Program-made: the position numbers and the translations under genes
Notes under the pieces: generated by a model
The model's database searches: none
The model's input: the letters and a program-made list of their open reading frames with translations, nothing else
Told to the model about the DNA's origin: nothing
Part shown: positions 9,053-20,350 of the stretch, piece by piece
Layout of the letters: each line of letters begins with the position of its first letter
Numbering within the stretch: position 1 is the first letter of the stretch
NCBI RefSeq assembly: GCF_002979775.1
Contig: NZ_PCPR01000006.1
Coordinates: 1 to 64,000, forward strand
From: Arthrobacter sp. MYb23
GTDB lineage: Bacteria > Actinomycetota > Actinomycetes > Actinomycetales > Micrococcaceae
Direction: 5' to 3'
DNA: 64,000 bases

Positions 9053-9069
9053 TTTGCCATAACGGCAAA
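9053..9069. promoter_or_regulatory. Palindromic operator TTTGCC-N5-GGCAAA
   Basis: A perfect 6-bp inverted repeat with a near-symmetric centre, located 9 bp before the regulator start (9044, minus strand) and 76 bp before the flavoprotein start. The position suits autorepression by the XRE-cupin protein and control of the divergent gene. Confidence 0.6.
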
Positions 9070-9145
9070 ATTCCTTGCTGTTCAATATCGTCCTGACCAA
9101 CCATGGAAGGAGCGGCGCAGGGCCGGTGGATACGTGGAGGCATTC

Positions 9146-10153
9146 GTGAGTACAAAAACTGAGAACAACATCGTGGCGGAGGAGTACGACGTCGTGGTGG
9201 TGGGTGGTGGCGCAGCTGGGTTAAGTGCCGCGGTCACACTGGGCAGGGCCTTGCGGTCCGTCCTCGTCATCGACGCCGGCGAGCCGCGCAATGCGCCCGC
9301 AGAGGGGGTGCACGGATTCCTGTCGCGGGACGGAATCAACCCCAAGGAACTGTTGGAACTCGGACGGGCGGAGGCGCTCCAGTACGGGGCGGACATTGTG
9401 CCCGGCATCGCAGTCGGGGCACGCTCGACGGCGGACCAGGCAAACGGTTCGAAGATCGCCTTCGAGGTGGACTTGGCAGATGGCCGAACGGTCAAAGCGC
9501 GCCGTCTGCTTGTCACCACGGGGCTGGTGGACATCCTGCCCGACGTTGAGGGTATCCGGGAACGCTGGGGACGCGACGTCCTGCACTGCCCGTACTGCCA
9601 CGGCTGGGAGGTCCGGAACAAAGTGATCGGGATCCTGGGGTCAGTGCCAATGGCGTTGCATCAGGCGTTGTTGTTCCGCCAGTGGAGTCCCAACATCACT
9701 CTGTTCCTCAATGACATTGTGGAACCGACAGAAGAACAGTGGGACCAATTAGCTGCCCGCTCCATCAGCATGGTGGACGGTAAAGTCCAGGCCCTGCAAA
9801 TAACTGACGACGCCTTGACTGGTGTGGTCCTGGCATCGGGAAGCACGATCCCGGTGGACGCTGTAGTCACCGGCCCACGGTTGGAGGCAAGGTCCGGCGT
9901 GCTGGAATCCCTCGGTGTCCCCATAGTGGAGCACCCGATGGGGGTGGGAAGCCACGTTGAAGTGAACGCTCTGGGAGGGGCAACATCCGTGCCCGGAGTA
10001 TGGGCCGCAGGGAACGTGACGGATCTGACCGGGCAGGTGATGGCCTCCGCAGCCGCTGGTGTCATGGCCGGAGCGGCAATCAATGCCGACTTGATGATGG
10101 AGGAAACCCGGGCTGCTGTAGAGGAAGCACGCCAGGCAGCCCTCGCCCGCTAA
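9146..10153 (+). CDS. Thioredoxin-reductase-like NAD(P)/FAD oxidoreductase
   Basis: A 335-residue flavoprotein with an N-terminal FAD motif (VVVGGGAAGLSAAVTLGRAL). The dithiol block HCPYCHGWE sits where thioredoxin reductases carry CATC, and a C-terminal VWAAGNVTD segment follows. The CPYCHGWE variant marks a TrxB-like subgroup whose electron acceptor is not the classical thioredoxin pair. GTG 9146 has GGAGG at 9136-9140 with 5-nt spacing, so it is preferred over GTG 9134, which overlaps that site. Divergent from the XRE-cupin regulator with a shared operator between. Confidence 0.87.
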   Translation: MSTKTENNIVAEEYDVVVVGGGAAGLSAAVTLGRALRSVLVIDAGEPRNAPAEGVHGFLSRDGINPKELLELGRAEALQYGADIVPGIAVGARSTADQANGSKIAFEVDLADGRTVKARRLLVTTGLVDILPDVEGIRERWGRDVLHCPYCHGWEVRNKVIGILGSVPMALHQALLFRQWSPNITLFLNDIVEPTEEQWDQLAARSISMVDGKVQALQITDDALTGVVLASGSTIPVDAVVTGPRLEARSGVLESLGVPIVEHPMGVGSHVEVNALGGATSVPGVWAAGNVTDLTGQVMASAAAGVMAGAAINADLMMEETRAAVEEARQAALAR

Positions 10154-10238
10154 GCCAGCTGATCACAACGCACAAAACCATCGACGTGACGTCCCTGTGC
10201 GAGGACGATTTAAGGACAGCCGTTGAAGGAGGTTGGGT

Positions 10239-10451
10239 ATGTGCTACGCGTACTACGACGACTTCGAGCGGCGCACGAAGAAGGACTCCGCGCGCAAGCC
10301 CGAAGCACGCACACCAGAACCACCCAAGGACCAGGAACCAGCAAAGAGCCGTCCACGGACGGAAGGAACACTGTGGACTTTCCTGGCCCGCCGTCGCAGT
10401 GAATCCGAGGTTACCGAACCGAGGATCCACCGCATCCGCGAGAAAGTCTAG
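10239..10451 (+). CDS. Small basic protein of unknown function
   Basis: A 70-residue frame starting MCYAYYDDFERRTKK, with a Pro/Lys/Glu-rich middle and a basic end (LARRRSESEV, RIHRIREKV). The start has an excellent ribosome binding site, AAGGAGG, with normal spacing. A strong hairpin terminator follows at 10501, so this looks like a discrete gene. I do not recognise a family. The charged, low-complexity middle suggests disorder. Confidence 0.65.
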   Translation: MCYAYYDDFERRTKKDSARKPEARTPEPPKDQEPAKSRPRTEGTLWTFLARRRSESEVTEPRIHRIREKV

Positions 10452-10500
10452 GTATCCCGGGAGCAACTGGGCCGGATAGAAGCTGAACCGGCTCAAGCAA

Positions 10501-10540
10501 GCAAAGGAAAGGCGTTGCGCTCGCAGCGCCTTTCCTTTGC
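10501..10540. terminator. Bidirectional hairpin terminator
   Basis: Arms 10501-10519 and 10522-10540 pair over 19 bp with one mismatch. They lie between the convergent genes ending at 10451 and 10566. Confidence 0.8.
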
Positions 10541-10565
10541 GCGCTGGTTTGGAGAAAGGGCAACG

Positions 10566-11789
10566 CTAGGACTTGGTGGCCAGGAACTCCCGGGCAGCCG
10601 TCACGAGCGCTTCCGTTCCGCGCGCCAGCGTTGGCTGGATAACAGGCGCAAAGTGCGGCGAGTGATTCGAGGGAATGTCCTCTGGGAGGCGACCCGTCGT
10701 GGCGAATTCCTTGAACAAGGCAGGCTCGGCACCTCCCAGGAACCAGAAGACAAGGGGAGCGCCAGCGGCCTTCGCCAGGATTCCCACGTCCTCGCTTCCG
10801 GATACGGGGCCGGGGTCAATGATCTGTGTTTCGCCGAACTTTGCCGTGAAAACAGCGGACACCCTGGCTGTTGCGGCTGGGTCGTTGAAGGTCAGCGGGA
10901 AACGCTCTTCAAACTGAATCTCGGGGTCCTTGGGCGCGCCTGAGGCTGTGGATTCCCCCTTGGCAATGCGCTCAATGGAACCGAGGATTTTATCCCTGGT
11001 GGCATCACTGAAGGTGCGGACGCTGAGGCCTAACGTTGCTGTTTCAGGGATGATGTTGTTCTTCGTTCCCGAGTGAATCTGCCCAACAGTCACCACAGCG
11101 GAGTCACTGGCGGCGAGCTCACGCGAGACGATGCCCTGTAGCCGCACAGTAGTTGCAGCAGCCATGAGCACCGGGTCAACAGTGGTCTCCGGACGCGATC
11201 CGTGACCACCTCGTCCGTGCAAGGTGATGTTGAGGGAGTCGGCCGACGCCATGGTGACGCCGGGACGCATGCCAAACCATCCGGCAGGGAAGGGGGCCAC
11301 ATGTTGGCCCAGGACGATGTCAGGTTTTGGCACCACGTCATACAGTCCGTCGGCAACCATGGTTTCTGCCCCGCCGCCCCATTCCTCGGCCGGCTGGAAG
11401 AGAGCGATCAGTGTGCCTTGCCACTCATCACGCTGCGCGGCCAGGACCTCCACCGCGCCAACAAGGCAGCTCACATGCACGTCATGGCCGCAAGCGTGCA
11501 TGACCGGCATGTCCTTGCCCTCATGATCAACACCCCTTGCCGAGCTTGCATAGTCCAAACCCGTTGCTTCCTTGACCGGCAACGCATCCATGTCCGCCCT
11601 GAGCATCACCACCGGGCCGGGTCCATTTTCCAGAACCCCCACAACCCCGGTCTTCCCGATGTTGCGATGAACGGCGAAGCCAAGATCTTCGAGATATCCC
11701 GCAGCGATCCCGGCGGTTCGGGTCTCTTGGAACGACAACTCGGGATGGGTGTGCAGGTCTTTGTAAAGCTCTTCGAGGTCAATGGTCAT
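10566..11789 (-). CDS. M20D-family amidohydrolase (hippurate/N-acyl amino acid hydrolase type)
   Basis: A dinuclear metal hydrolase of about 407 residues that likely cleaves N-acyl amino acids. It has the N-terminal LHTHPELSFQE motif, VVMLRADMDALP, the metal-binding MHACGHDVH, the catalytic Glu pair in LFQPAEEWGGGA, and GRGGHGSRPE for the lid domain. The start at 11789 (MTIDLEELYKDLH) has AAAGGG upstream; ATG 11816 is in frame but has no ribosome binding site. It is divergent from the cyclodeaminase-like gene. The acyl and amino acid substrates cannot be inferred. Confidence 0.9.
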   Translation of the reverse strand: MTIDLEELYKDLHTHPELSFQETRTAGIAAGYLEDLGFAVHRNIGKTGVVGVLENGPGPVVMLRADMDALPVKEATGLDYASSARGVDHEGKDMPVMHACGHDVHVSCLVGAVEVLAAQRDEWQGTLIALFQPAEEWGGGAETMVADGLYDVVPKPDIVLGQHVAPFPAGWFGMRPGVTMASADSLNITLHGRGGHGSRPETTVDPVLMAAATTVRLQGIVSRELAASDSAVVTVGQIHSGTKNNIIPETATLGLSVRTFSDATRDKILGSIERIAKGESTASGAPKDPEIQFEERFPLTFNDPAATARVSAVFTAKFGETQIIDPGPVSGSEDVGILAKAAGAPLVFWFLGGAEPALFKEFATTGRLPEDIPSNHSPHFAPVIQPTLARGTEALVTAAREFLATKS

Positions 11790-11878
11790 GAGTCTGCCCT
11801 TTTCATTCGACGCCATGGTTTGGCCAGTGTATCCAGCCCAAAGCTGCAAACGCTGGGAAGCCCCGGCAGACTGGATGC

Positions 11879-12529
11879 ATGAACGATTCTGAATCAGTCA
11901 CCACACAGCTATCCACTGTTGAGGAGTGGACCAAGGCGCTGGCAGAATCCAGCGGGTCCCCGGGAGGCGGCGCCGGAACCGGGGTGATGCTCTCCATCGC
12001 GGCCTCGTTGACGTCCATGGTGGCCGGCTACACCGAGGCGGAGGAAGCCCAGCGCGAGCAGCTCACCGGCGTTCATTCCCGTGCCCGTGAACTCCGTCAA
12101 ACTGCGCTTCAACTAGCCGACGACGACGCTTCCGCCTCCAACGCGTTCGGCGCTGCCTTCCGTCTGGATCCCGGACCTGAACGCGAGAAGGCCATTCATC
12201 GGGCGTCCGTCGATGCGGCCAAAGCTTCAGCAGTCCTCGGAGAGCGGGCCATTGATGCCATTGAAGACCTCGGCTGGCTCGCTCTCAACGGCAATCCTGC
12301 ACTGATCGCCGACGTCGTGGTGGGCTTCGGAGCTCTCCGGGCCGCCATAACTGGAGCCCGAACCAACGTGAGCTTCGACCTGACCTCCGCCGGTACTGAC
12401 CTGGAGCACGTTCGGGAGGAACATCCGCACTTATGGAACACCGTCAGCCGGCTCAGCGACGCCCTCCGCAGAATCGACGAACTGACCGCTGGCGTCGACA
12501 AGAAAGCGGCGCCGACCGAAGCCGTCTAG
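11879..12529 (+). CDS. Cyclodeaminase/cyclohydrolase family protein (FTCD_C)
   Basis: A 216-residue, mostly helical protein matching the formiminotransferase-cyclodeaminase C-terminal domain. The N-terminal LAESSGSPGGGAGTGVML corresponds to the family's substrate-loop signature, followed by long helices and a late FGALRAAITGARTNV helix. Family members act on folate one-carbon adducts, for example formimino- or methenyl-THF. The link to the nearby glycine cleavage genes is suggestive but indirect, since they are not in one operon. Confidence 0.82.
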   Translation: MNDSESVTTQLSTVEEWTKALAESSGSPGGGAGTGVMLSIAASLTSMVAGYTEAEEAQREQLTGVHSRARELRQTALQLADDDASASNAFGAAFRLDPGPEREKAIHRASVDAAKASAVLGERAIDAIEDLGWLALNGNPALIADVVVGFGALRAAITGARTNVSFDLTSAGTDLEHVREEHPHLWNTVSRLSDALRRIDELTAGVDKKAAPTEAV

Positions 12530-12561
12530 CCTCGGTCAGCACCGCGTTCACTACTGCTTTA

Positions 12562-12603
12562 CTACTGCGCCTTCGGCGCTGTGCCCGCTACTGCGCCTTC
12601 GGC
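12562..12603. repeat. 16-bp duplication of the MFS gene end
   Basis: CTACTGCGCCTTCGGC occurs at 12562-12577 and 12588-12603, a 26-bp period. The second copy holds the stop codon and last codons of the minus-strand MFS gene; the first copy lies just outside it. Confidence 0.7.
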
Positions 12604-14138
12604 ACGCTCCTGAGTACAACGGCGGCGAGCACTGCCGCGCCGGCCATCAGTACCAGCCCAATCGCCGCAGTGATGTGGACGCCGGACTCGAAAGCTGTCC
12701 GGGCGGCATGTGTGAGCGCCTCCGACAATGGAGCCGGAAGAGCGCCCGCCGCATCAACAGCGCCGGCGAGGGTTTCACCGGAATTCCCGGCGGCCTGCTC
12801 GGAGATGCCGTCCGGCATGATCAGGTTGTGCTGGTAGGACGCCGTGAGGATGGAGCCAAGTACTGCCGTTCCCAGGAGCGACCCCAGTTCGTACCCGGTC
12901 TCGGAGATGGCCGAGGCGGCGCCGGATTTGTCGGCCGGCACTGAAGCCAGGATGAGGTCGTTGGAGATGGTCTCCGCAGCGCCCACACCAACAGCCAGGA
13001 CGGTCAGGGCGGACAACAAGAACACCGGTCCGCTGCCGTGATCGCCTACTACGACGATCAGATAACCCACGGCGCTGAGCGTCAGGCCTGCGGCCACAAC
13101 GAACCCTGGCCGCACGCGCTTGACCAGCGGTACCACCAGCAGGCCGGCGATGACCGTTGCCAGGAGGGCGGGAATCATCGCGATACCGGCCTCCATGGGG
13201 GACTGACCCTCAACAAGTTGCAGGTGCTGGGCGAAGAAGTAGATGAAGCCCGTCATGGAGAACAGGGACAGGACGTTCGCCACGATTGCCGTGCTGAACA
13301 CTTTGTTCTTGAACAAGGCAACATCCAGCATGGGGTTCTCGATCCGCTGCTGGCGACGCACGAACAGGATGCCCATCACCACGCCAAAGCCCATGAAGGC
13401 AACTGCGGACGCCCCGAAACCATGAACCGCGAATTCCTTGATGCCGTAAACGAACGGCGCCATGGTGACAACGGAGAGGAGAATGCTGCGCACATCCACA
13501 CGTCCGGGATTGGCATCCTTGGACTCGGGAATCAAGACCCGGCCGAAAGCGAGCAGGGGCAAAAGCAGGAACGCTGCGACCAAGAAGACGGCGCCCCACC
13601 AGAAGTGCTCCACCAGCCAGCCGCCAAAGATCGGGCCAAGAGCGGCGCCACCGGAGAACCCAGCAGCCCAGACAGCGATCGCGAGCCGGCGACGGTTGGG
13701 GTCGGTAAAGATGTTCCGGATCAGGGAAAGCGTGGACGGCATCAGCATGGCACCGAAGACGCCAAGGCCGGCGCGGCCGGCAATCAGCCATTCAGCGGAC
13801 GGCGCGAAAGCTGTAGCAGCCGAAACCGCTGCGAAGCCCGTGCTGCCGACCAGCAGCAACCGCCGTCGACCAATCCTGTCGCCCAAGTTGCCCATTGACA
13901 CCAACAGTGCGGCGAGGACCAGTGGATACGCGTCAACAATCCAGAGCAATTGGACGCCGCCCACGTCCAAGGAGCGGGCGATTTCAGGCAGGGCAAAGGT
14001 GAGCGCGGTGTTGTCGACGGCCACCAGCAGCACCGGAAACATCAGGAGTGCCAGTGCCGTCCAGTCGCGCCACGGTGCTGCCTGACCCTTGATGGGGTTG
14101 GCGGAACGGGGTGCTGGGGTTGAGGACGGCGAGAACAT
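12588..14138 (-). CDS. MFS multidrug efflux transporter (14-TM, DHA2 type)
   Basis: A 516-residue major facilitator protein. It carries motif A (GNLGDRIGRRRLLLVGS), motif C-like glycines in the fifth segment (AAGFSGGAALGPIFGGWL) and enough hydrophobic segments for about 14 helices, typical of QacA/EmrB-type drug:H+ antiporters. A TetR gene lies divergent and a perfect 22-bp operator sits just upstream of the start (14138), so drug-inducible expression is likely. Upstream in-frame starts would translate through that operator and were rejected. Confidence 0.9.
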   Translation of the reverse strand: MFSPSSTPAPRSANPIKGQAAPWRDWTALALLMFPVLLVAVDNTALTFALPEIARSLDVGGVQLLWIVDAYPLVLAALLVSMGNLGDRIGRRRLLLVGSTGFAAVSAATAFAPSAEWLIAGRAGLGVFGAMLMPSTLSLIRNIFTDPNRRRLAIAVWAAGFSGGAALGPIFGGWLVEHFWWGAVFLVAAFLLLPLLAFGRVLIPESKDANPGRVDVRSILLSVVTMAPFVYGIKEFAVHGFGASAVAFMGFGVVMGILFVRRQQRIENPMLDVALFKNKVFSTAIVANVLSLFSMTGFIYFFAQHLQLVEGQSPMEAGIAMIPALLATVIAGLLVVPLVKRVRPGFVVAAGLTLSAVGYLIVVVGDHGSGPVFLLSALTVLAVGVGAAETISNDLILASVPADKSGAASAISETGYELGSLLGTAVLGSILTASYQHNLIMPDGISEQAAGNSGETLAGAVDAAGALPAPLSEALTHAARTAFESGVHITAAIGLVLMAGAAVLAAVVLRSVPKAQ

Positions 14139-14145
14139 TCCTCTA

Positions 14146-14167
14146 CTGTACCGTCCAGACGGTACAG
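14146..14167. promoter_or_regulatory. Perfect 22-bp TetR operator
   Basis: CTGTACCGTC (14146-14155) and GACGGTACAG (14158-14167) are exact reverse complements around a 2-bp centre. The site lies 8 bp from the MFS start and 43 bp from the TetR start, in the shared promoter region. Confidence 0.85.
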
Positions 14168-14209
14168 TTTCAAATACACCCCCATGAACCTTTAGGGAAT
14201 GATGGACAC

Positions 14210-14749
14210 ATGCCACGAAAACCAATTGCCCGGGACGCCGTCCTGGATGCCTTTGAAGCCCTCCTCATTGAAGTGGGGGAGCGCGCTGCCACGCTCGACG
14301 CCGTTGCCAAGCGTGCGGGAGTGTCCAAGGGTGGGCTGCTGTACCACTTTCCCAATAAGGAAGCGCTGATCACGGCCCTTTTGGAGCGCCTGGACCTGCT
14401 GGCCGATGAAGACACCGAGCTGATGAAAGCGGCGCCGGATGGTTCGGCTGCCTATTTCATCAGGTCCTCGCTCTGGGCGGATACGCCCATGGACCGGGCC
14501 TTCGTCGCCGCCACCAGGCTGGCTGAGGTGGCCCACGAGGAAACCCGCCGCAGGTTTGCCGCAATCCAACAGCGGTGGCTGGACGTGCTGGCGGAAGACG
14601 TCGGGCCGGAGGTTGCCAAGGCCGTCAGTTACATGGGCGATGGCCTCTACTTCAATGCGATCTTTGAAGGCGGCCAGGAGGGCGGCAACGCCGGGCGGGA
14701 GGCCGACGTCGAAATCCTCTTGGGTGTCCTCGAGCGGCTGCGGAAGTAG
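14210..14749 (+). CDS. TetR-family repressor of the adjacent efflux pump
   Basis: A 179-residue regulator. The N-terminal HTH contains GERAATLDAVAKRAGVSKGGLLYHFPNKEAL, a textbook TetR DNA-binding region. The rest is a helical ligand-binding domain of the TetR_C type. The ATG at 14210 fits the usual short N-terminal arm (MPRKPIARDAVLDAF); longer frames start inside the operator. It is divergent from the MFS pump with the operator between, so autoregulation and pump repression are expected. Confidence 0.9.
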   Translation: MPRKPIARDAVLDAFEALLIEVGERAATLDAVAKRAGVSKGGLLYHFPNKEALITALLERLDLLADEDTELMKAAPDGSAAYFIRSSLWADTPMDRAFVAATRLAEVAHEETRRRFAAIQQRWLDVLAEDVGPEVAKAVSYMGDGLYFNAIFEGGQEGGNAGREADVEILLGVLERLRK

Positions 14750-14844
14750 CAGATCATCCATTTGCTGCTGAGGCCGGAGCGTAGGACAATTAGCTCTTGT
14801 GGCGTGCCCAGTGCGGTGCCCATATACAACTGAACATGCCTTTG

Positions 14845-15066
14845 ATCTGCGGCGGGAGAGTCCTGCAAGCAAGTGATGCAGGCGCCGTAGGAGCAAACCC
14901 TCCCCAGGAATCTCTCAGGCCCACGCACCGCCGCGGCGAGGCAACTCTGGAAAGCAGCAGGCAATCAGCACCTCAGGGTGAATGAGAGCTGTGCTCACCG
15001 ACGGTGCAAGCGATGGTTGTTTAGGCAACGGCGCGGAAACTCTCAGGTCCAATACAGAGCGGGGAG
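14845..15066 (+). ncRNA. Tandem glycine riboswitch (gcvT element) upstream of gcvP
   Basis: Two glycine aptamers are recognisable. Aptamer 1 (about 14850-14920) has CGGGAGAG, then GCCGTAGGAGCAA, then CCCCAGGAATCTCTCAGGC. Aptamer 2 (about 14944-15048) has ACTCTGG, GGCAACGGCGCGGAAACTCTCAGG. The tandem layout ends about 55 nt before the gcvP GTG, next to GGGGAGGA at 15061-15068. Such elements usually switch glycine cleavage genes on when glycine is abundant. Whether control is by termination or by ribosome access is not clear; no U-tract terminator is evident before gcvP. Confidence 0.92.
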
Positions 15067-15119
15067 GAACCCAGCCGCTGTGGCGTACCCAAACGCTGCC
15101 CAAGTAATGGAGTTCCTTC

Positions 15120-17966
<2,847 letters not shown>

Positions 17967-17980
17967 GACGGTCCGCAGAA

Positions 17981-19129
17981 ATGACTGAGAACTACACAGC
18001 ACTTTACGAAGAGCACAAGAAACTCGGTGCCTCCTTCACCGACTTCGGCGGCTGGCAGATGCCGCTCAAGTACTCGTCCGAGTTGGCCGAGCACCACGCC
18101 GTCCGCAAGTCCGCCGGCCTGTTCGATCTCTCCCACATGGGCGAAGTCTGGGTCAACGGTCCGGAAGCTGCCGCGTTCCTCGATTACGCCTTGGTGGGCA
18201 AGATCTCCGCCATGGCCATCGGCAAAGCCAAGTACTCGCTGATCTGCCAGGAAGACGGCGGCATCATCGATGACCTCATCGTCTACCGTCGCCCCTCTAC
18301 CGAAGAAGGCGCCGACAAGTTCCTGGTGGTGCCCAACGCCGGCAACGCTGCGGTTGTAGCTGCGGCTCTTCTGGAGCGCGCGGCCGGCTTCGGCGTCGTT
18401 GTTGACGACGCGTCCGCTGACACCTCGCTGATTGCTGTCCAGGGCCCGCTTGCCGAAGCGATCCTGCTCCGTCTTGTGCCCGCCGAACAGCACGCACTGG
18501 TCACTGAACTCAAGTACTACGCGGCGGTTGATGTTCCGTTCACATTCGACGACGGCACCCAGGACCTGCTGCTGGCCCGCACGGGGTACACCGGAGAAGA
18601 CGGCTTCGAGATCTTCGTAGCCAACGAGTCCGCAGCAGCTCTCTGGCAAGCAATCGCCGACGCAGCAGAAGAAGGCGAACTCACCCCCGCCGGCCTTGCT
18701 TGCCGCGACTCACTCCGCCTCGAAGCCGGCATGCCCCTCTACGGCAATGAACTCTCCCGCGAAGGCAACCCCTTCTCAGCAGGACTCGGACCCGTGGTGG
18801 CACTCTCCAAGGAAAGCGACTTCGTCGGCAAAGAGGCACTCACTGCCCTCAAAGCCGACGGCGCCGGCTCCACTAGCGGACGCAAACTCGTTGGCCTTAA
18901 AGGCCTGGGTCGCCGCGCCGGGCGTGGACACTACCCTGTCCTCAAAGACGGCGCAGTGATTGGCGAAGTCACGTCCGGTCAGCCCAGCCCCACGCTCGGC
19001 TACCCGGTAGCGTTGGCGTATGTCGACGTCGAACACTCAGAGCTGGGAACGGCGCTGGACATTGACCTCCGCGGTAAGAGCGAGCCGTTCGAAGTCGTCG
19101 CGCTGCCGTTCTACAAGCGCCAAAAGTAA
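17981..19129 (+). CDS. gcvT: Aminomethyltransferase, T protein
   Basis: A 382-residue THF-dependent T protein that releases ammonia from aminomethyl-GcvH and forms 5,10-methylene-THF. Family blocks include FGGWQMPLKYSS, LFDLSHMGEVWV, the late ARTGYTGEDGFEIF, and a C-terminal SPTLGYPVALAYVD. It follows gcvP closely and is probably co-transcribed and riboswitch-controlled. A 9-bp hairpin at 19142 and about 380 bp of non-coding repeat separate it from gcvH. Confidence 0.96.
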   Translation: MTENYTALYEEHKKLGASFTDFGGWQMPLKYSSELAEHHAVRKSAGLFDLSHMGEVWVNGPEAAAFLDYALVGKISAMAIGKAKYSLICQEDGGIIDDLIVYRRPSTEEGADKFLVVPNAGNAAVVAAALLERAAGFGVVVDDASADTSLIAVQGPLAEAILLRLVPAEQHALVTELKYYAAVDVPFTFDDGTQDLLLARTGYTGEDGFEIFVANESAAALWQAIADAAEEGELTPAGLACRDSLRLEAGMPLYGNELSREGNPFSAGLGPVVALSKESDFVGKEALTALKADGAGSTSGRKLVGLKGLGRRAGRGHYPVLKDGAVIGEVTSGQPSPTLGYPVALAYVDVEHSELGTALDIDLRGKSEPFEVVALPFYKRQK

Positions 19130-19141
19130 GCCGGAGCCGTA

Positions 19142-19170
19142 CCCGACGGGTCGCCCAAAAGCCCGTCGGG
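19142..19170 (+). terminator. Hairpin after gcvT
   Basis: CCCGACGGG (19142-19150) pairs exactly with CCCGTCGGG (19162-19170) over an 11-nt loop. It begins 13 bp after the gcvT stop. There is no U-tract, so it may attenuate or protect rather than terminate. Confidence 0.5.
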
Positions 19171-19174
19171 TCCT

Positions 19175-19268
19175 GCATCCTCCGCGGGCTCGGTCGCATT
19201 GGCGCCCGCTGAGCGGACGCGATGCTCCCTTGGACGCCCGCTTCCGGATACCGTACCCGAAGGGGCCC
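19175..19268 (+). repeat. Intergenic repeat, copy A (between gcvT and gcvH)
   Basis: About 93 bp that is roughly 80 percent identical by eye to 19931-20021 on the other side of gcvH. Shared blocks include CATCCTC, CTCGGTCGC, GCGCCCGCTG, GCGGACGCGA and AAGGGGCC. The rest of the gap to 19508 shows no convincing gene. Confidence 0.75.
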
Positions 19269-19508
19269 GCGTAGTTCCGAAGGTCTGACTCGCGTGGCCG
19301 TGCGGTGGGGGAGCGGATTCCGGAAGTGTGCGTCAAAGCGACGGAGTGGGCCCACACCGCCAGGGTTCCCTGACCGAGCTTGCGAGGTTAGGGCAGCGGT
19401 GGGGCGCAGCACGCGGAGGAATTCGGTGCCCCACGCCCGCGAATCAGCCACGCTCACGGCCCAGACACGACACAATTAGATGTAGCCACTACACGTAAAG
19501 GAAACAGA

Positions 19509-19895
19509 ATGCCCAAAGTAGCGCCCGAACTTCAGTACTCCGACGAGCACGAGTGGGTTTCACGCGGAGACGGGAACTCCGTGTCCGTTGGTATCTCCGA
19601 GGTTGCCACCGACGCACTGGGTGACATTGTGTACGTTGACCTGCCCGAGGTTGGTTCTTCTGTGACTGCAGGCGAGACCTGCGGCGAAGTTGAGTCCACC
19701 AAATCCGTCTCTGACCTATACTCGCCGGTTACCGGTGAGGTCACCGAGATCAACGACGCCGTTGTTTCCGACCCCGCACTGATCAACAACGATCCCTACG
19801 GCGCTGGCTGGCTGTTCAAGGTTGCCGCCGAGTCCGAGGGCCCGCTGCTCTCGGCCGAGGAATACGCCTCCAAGAATGGCGGAGACCTCGCCTAA
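19509..19895 (+). CDS. gcvH: Glycine cleavage system H protein
   Basis: A 128-residue lipoyl carrier that shuttles the aminomethyl group between the P, T and L proteins. The lipoylated lysine is Lys65 in [16 protein letters not shown]. The N-terminal [11 protein letters not shown] and late [13 protein letters not shown] are family hallmarks. AAAGGAA precedes the ATG. Unlike many genomes, gcvH is not tightly packed with gcvT: 379 bp precede it and 455 bp follow it, both containing copies of the same repeat. It may have its own promoter. Confidence 0.96.
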   Translation: MPKVAPELQYSDEHEWVSRGDGNSVSVGISEVATDALGDIVYVDLPEVGSSVTAGETCGEVESTKSVSDLYSPVTGEVTEINDAVVSDPALINNDPYGAGWLFKVAAESEGPLLSAEEYASKNGGDLA

Positions 19896-19930
19896 AGTCC
19901 GATCCCGAGCGGACATGGCCCGAGGGGCCG

Positions 19931-20021
19931 ACATCCTCTGCGACCTCGGTCGCTTGGGCGCCCGCTGGGCGGACGCGAAGCTCCCTTAGACGGTCGCTGC
20001 CGGACGCCGGTCCCAAGGGGC
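19931..20021 (+). repeat. Intergenic repeat, copy B (downstream of gcvH)
   Basis: Same element and orientation as 19175-19268. A 19-nt block of copy A (19179-19197) also recurs exactly, inverted, at 20120-20138, so the region is a patchwork of shared modules. No gene was found in 19896-20350. Confidence 0.75.
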
Positions 20022-20221
20022 CAGCATCCGGACGCCACGGGTAGCGCCAGTCCGATTCGGGGGTTGGCTGCGGGATGTGCCGTGCGCACGGCATGTCCGG
20101 CAGCTAAGCCCCGTTTTGGGCGACCGAGCCCGCGGAGGAGGTCGGCCCAACGGGCCCGAACTCTCGCAGGCAGCACCGGCCCACAAGGCGTAGCGTGGGA
20201 TTGTAGAACTGAATAGTATTG

Positions 20222-20319
20222 CGACGCCGGGTTGCCGCCTTTGGGGGCCATCCGGCGTCGTGCTTCGGTCGCCTACCGCCACAAGCGGTGGAGGCCATCC
20301 GGCAGGACCATCTGCCGGA
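20222..20319 (+). other. Hairpin-rich leader of sdaA
   Basis: CGACGCCGG (20222-20230) pairs exactly with CCGGCGTCG (20252-20260). TCCGGCAG (20298-20305) pairs exactly with CTGCCGGA (20312-20319) over a 6-nt loop, ending 31 nt before the sdaA ATG. These could form a structured 5' leader or terminators of gcvH. I do not recognise a known riboswitch. Confidence 0.4.
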
Positions 20320-20350
20320 CCGTTTCAAGCTGTATTAAGGGATCCCGACC

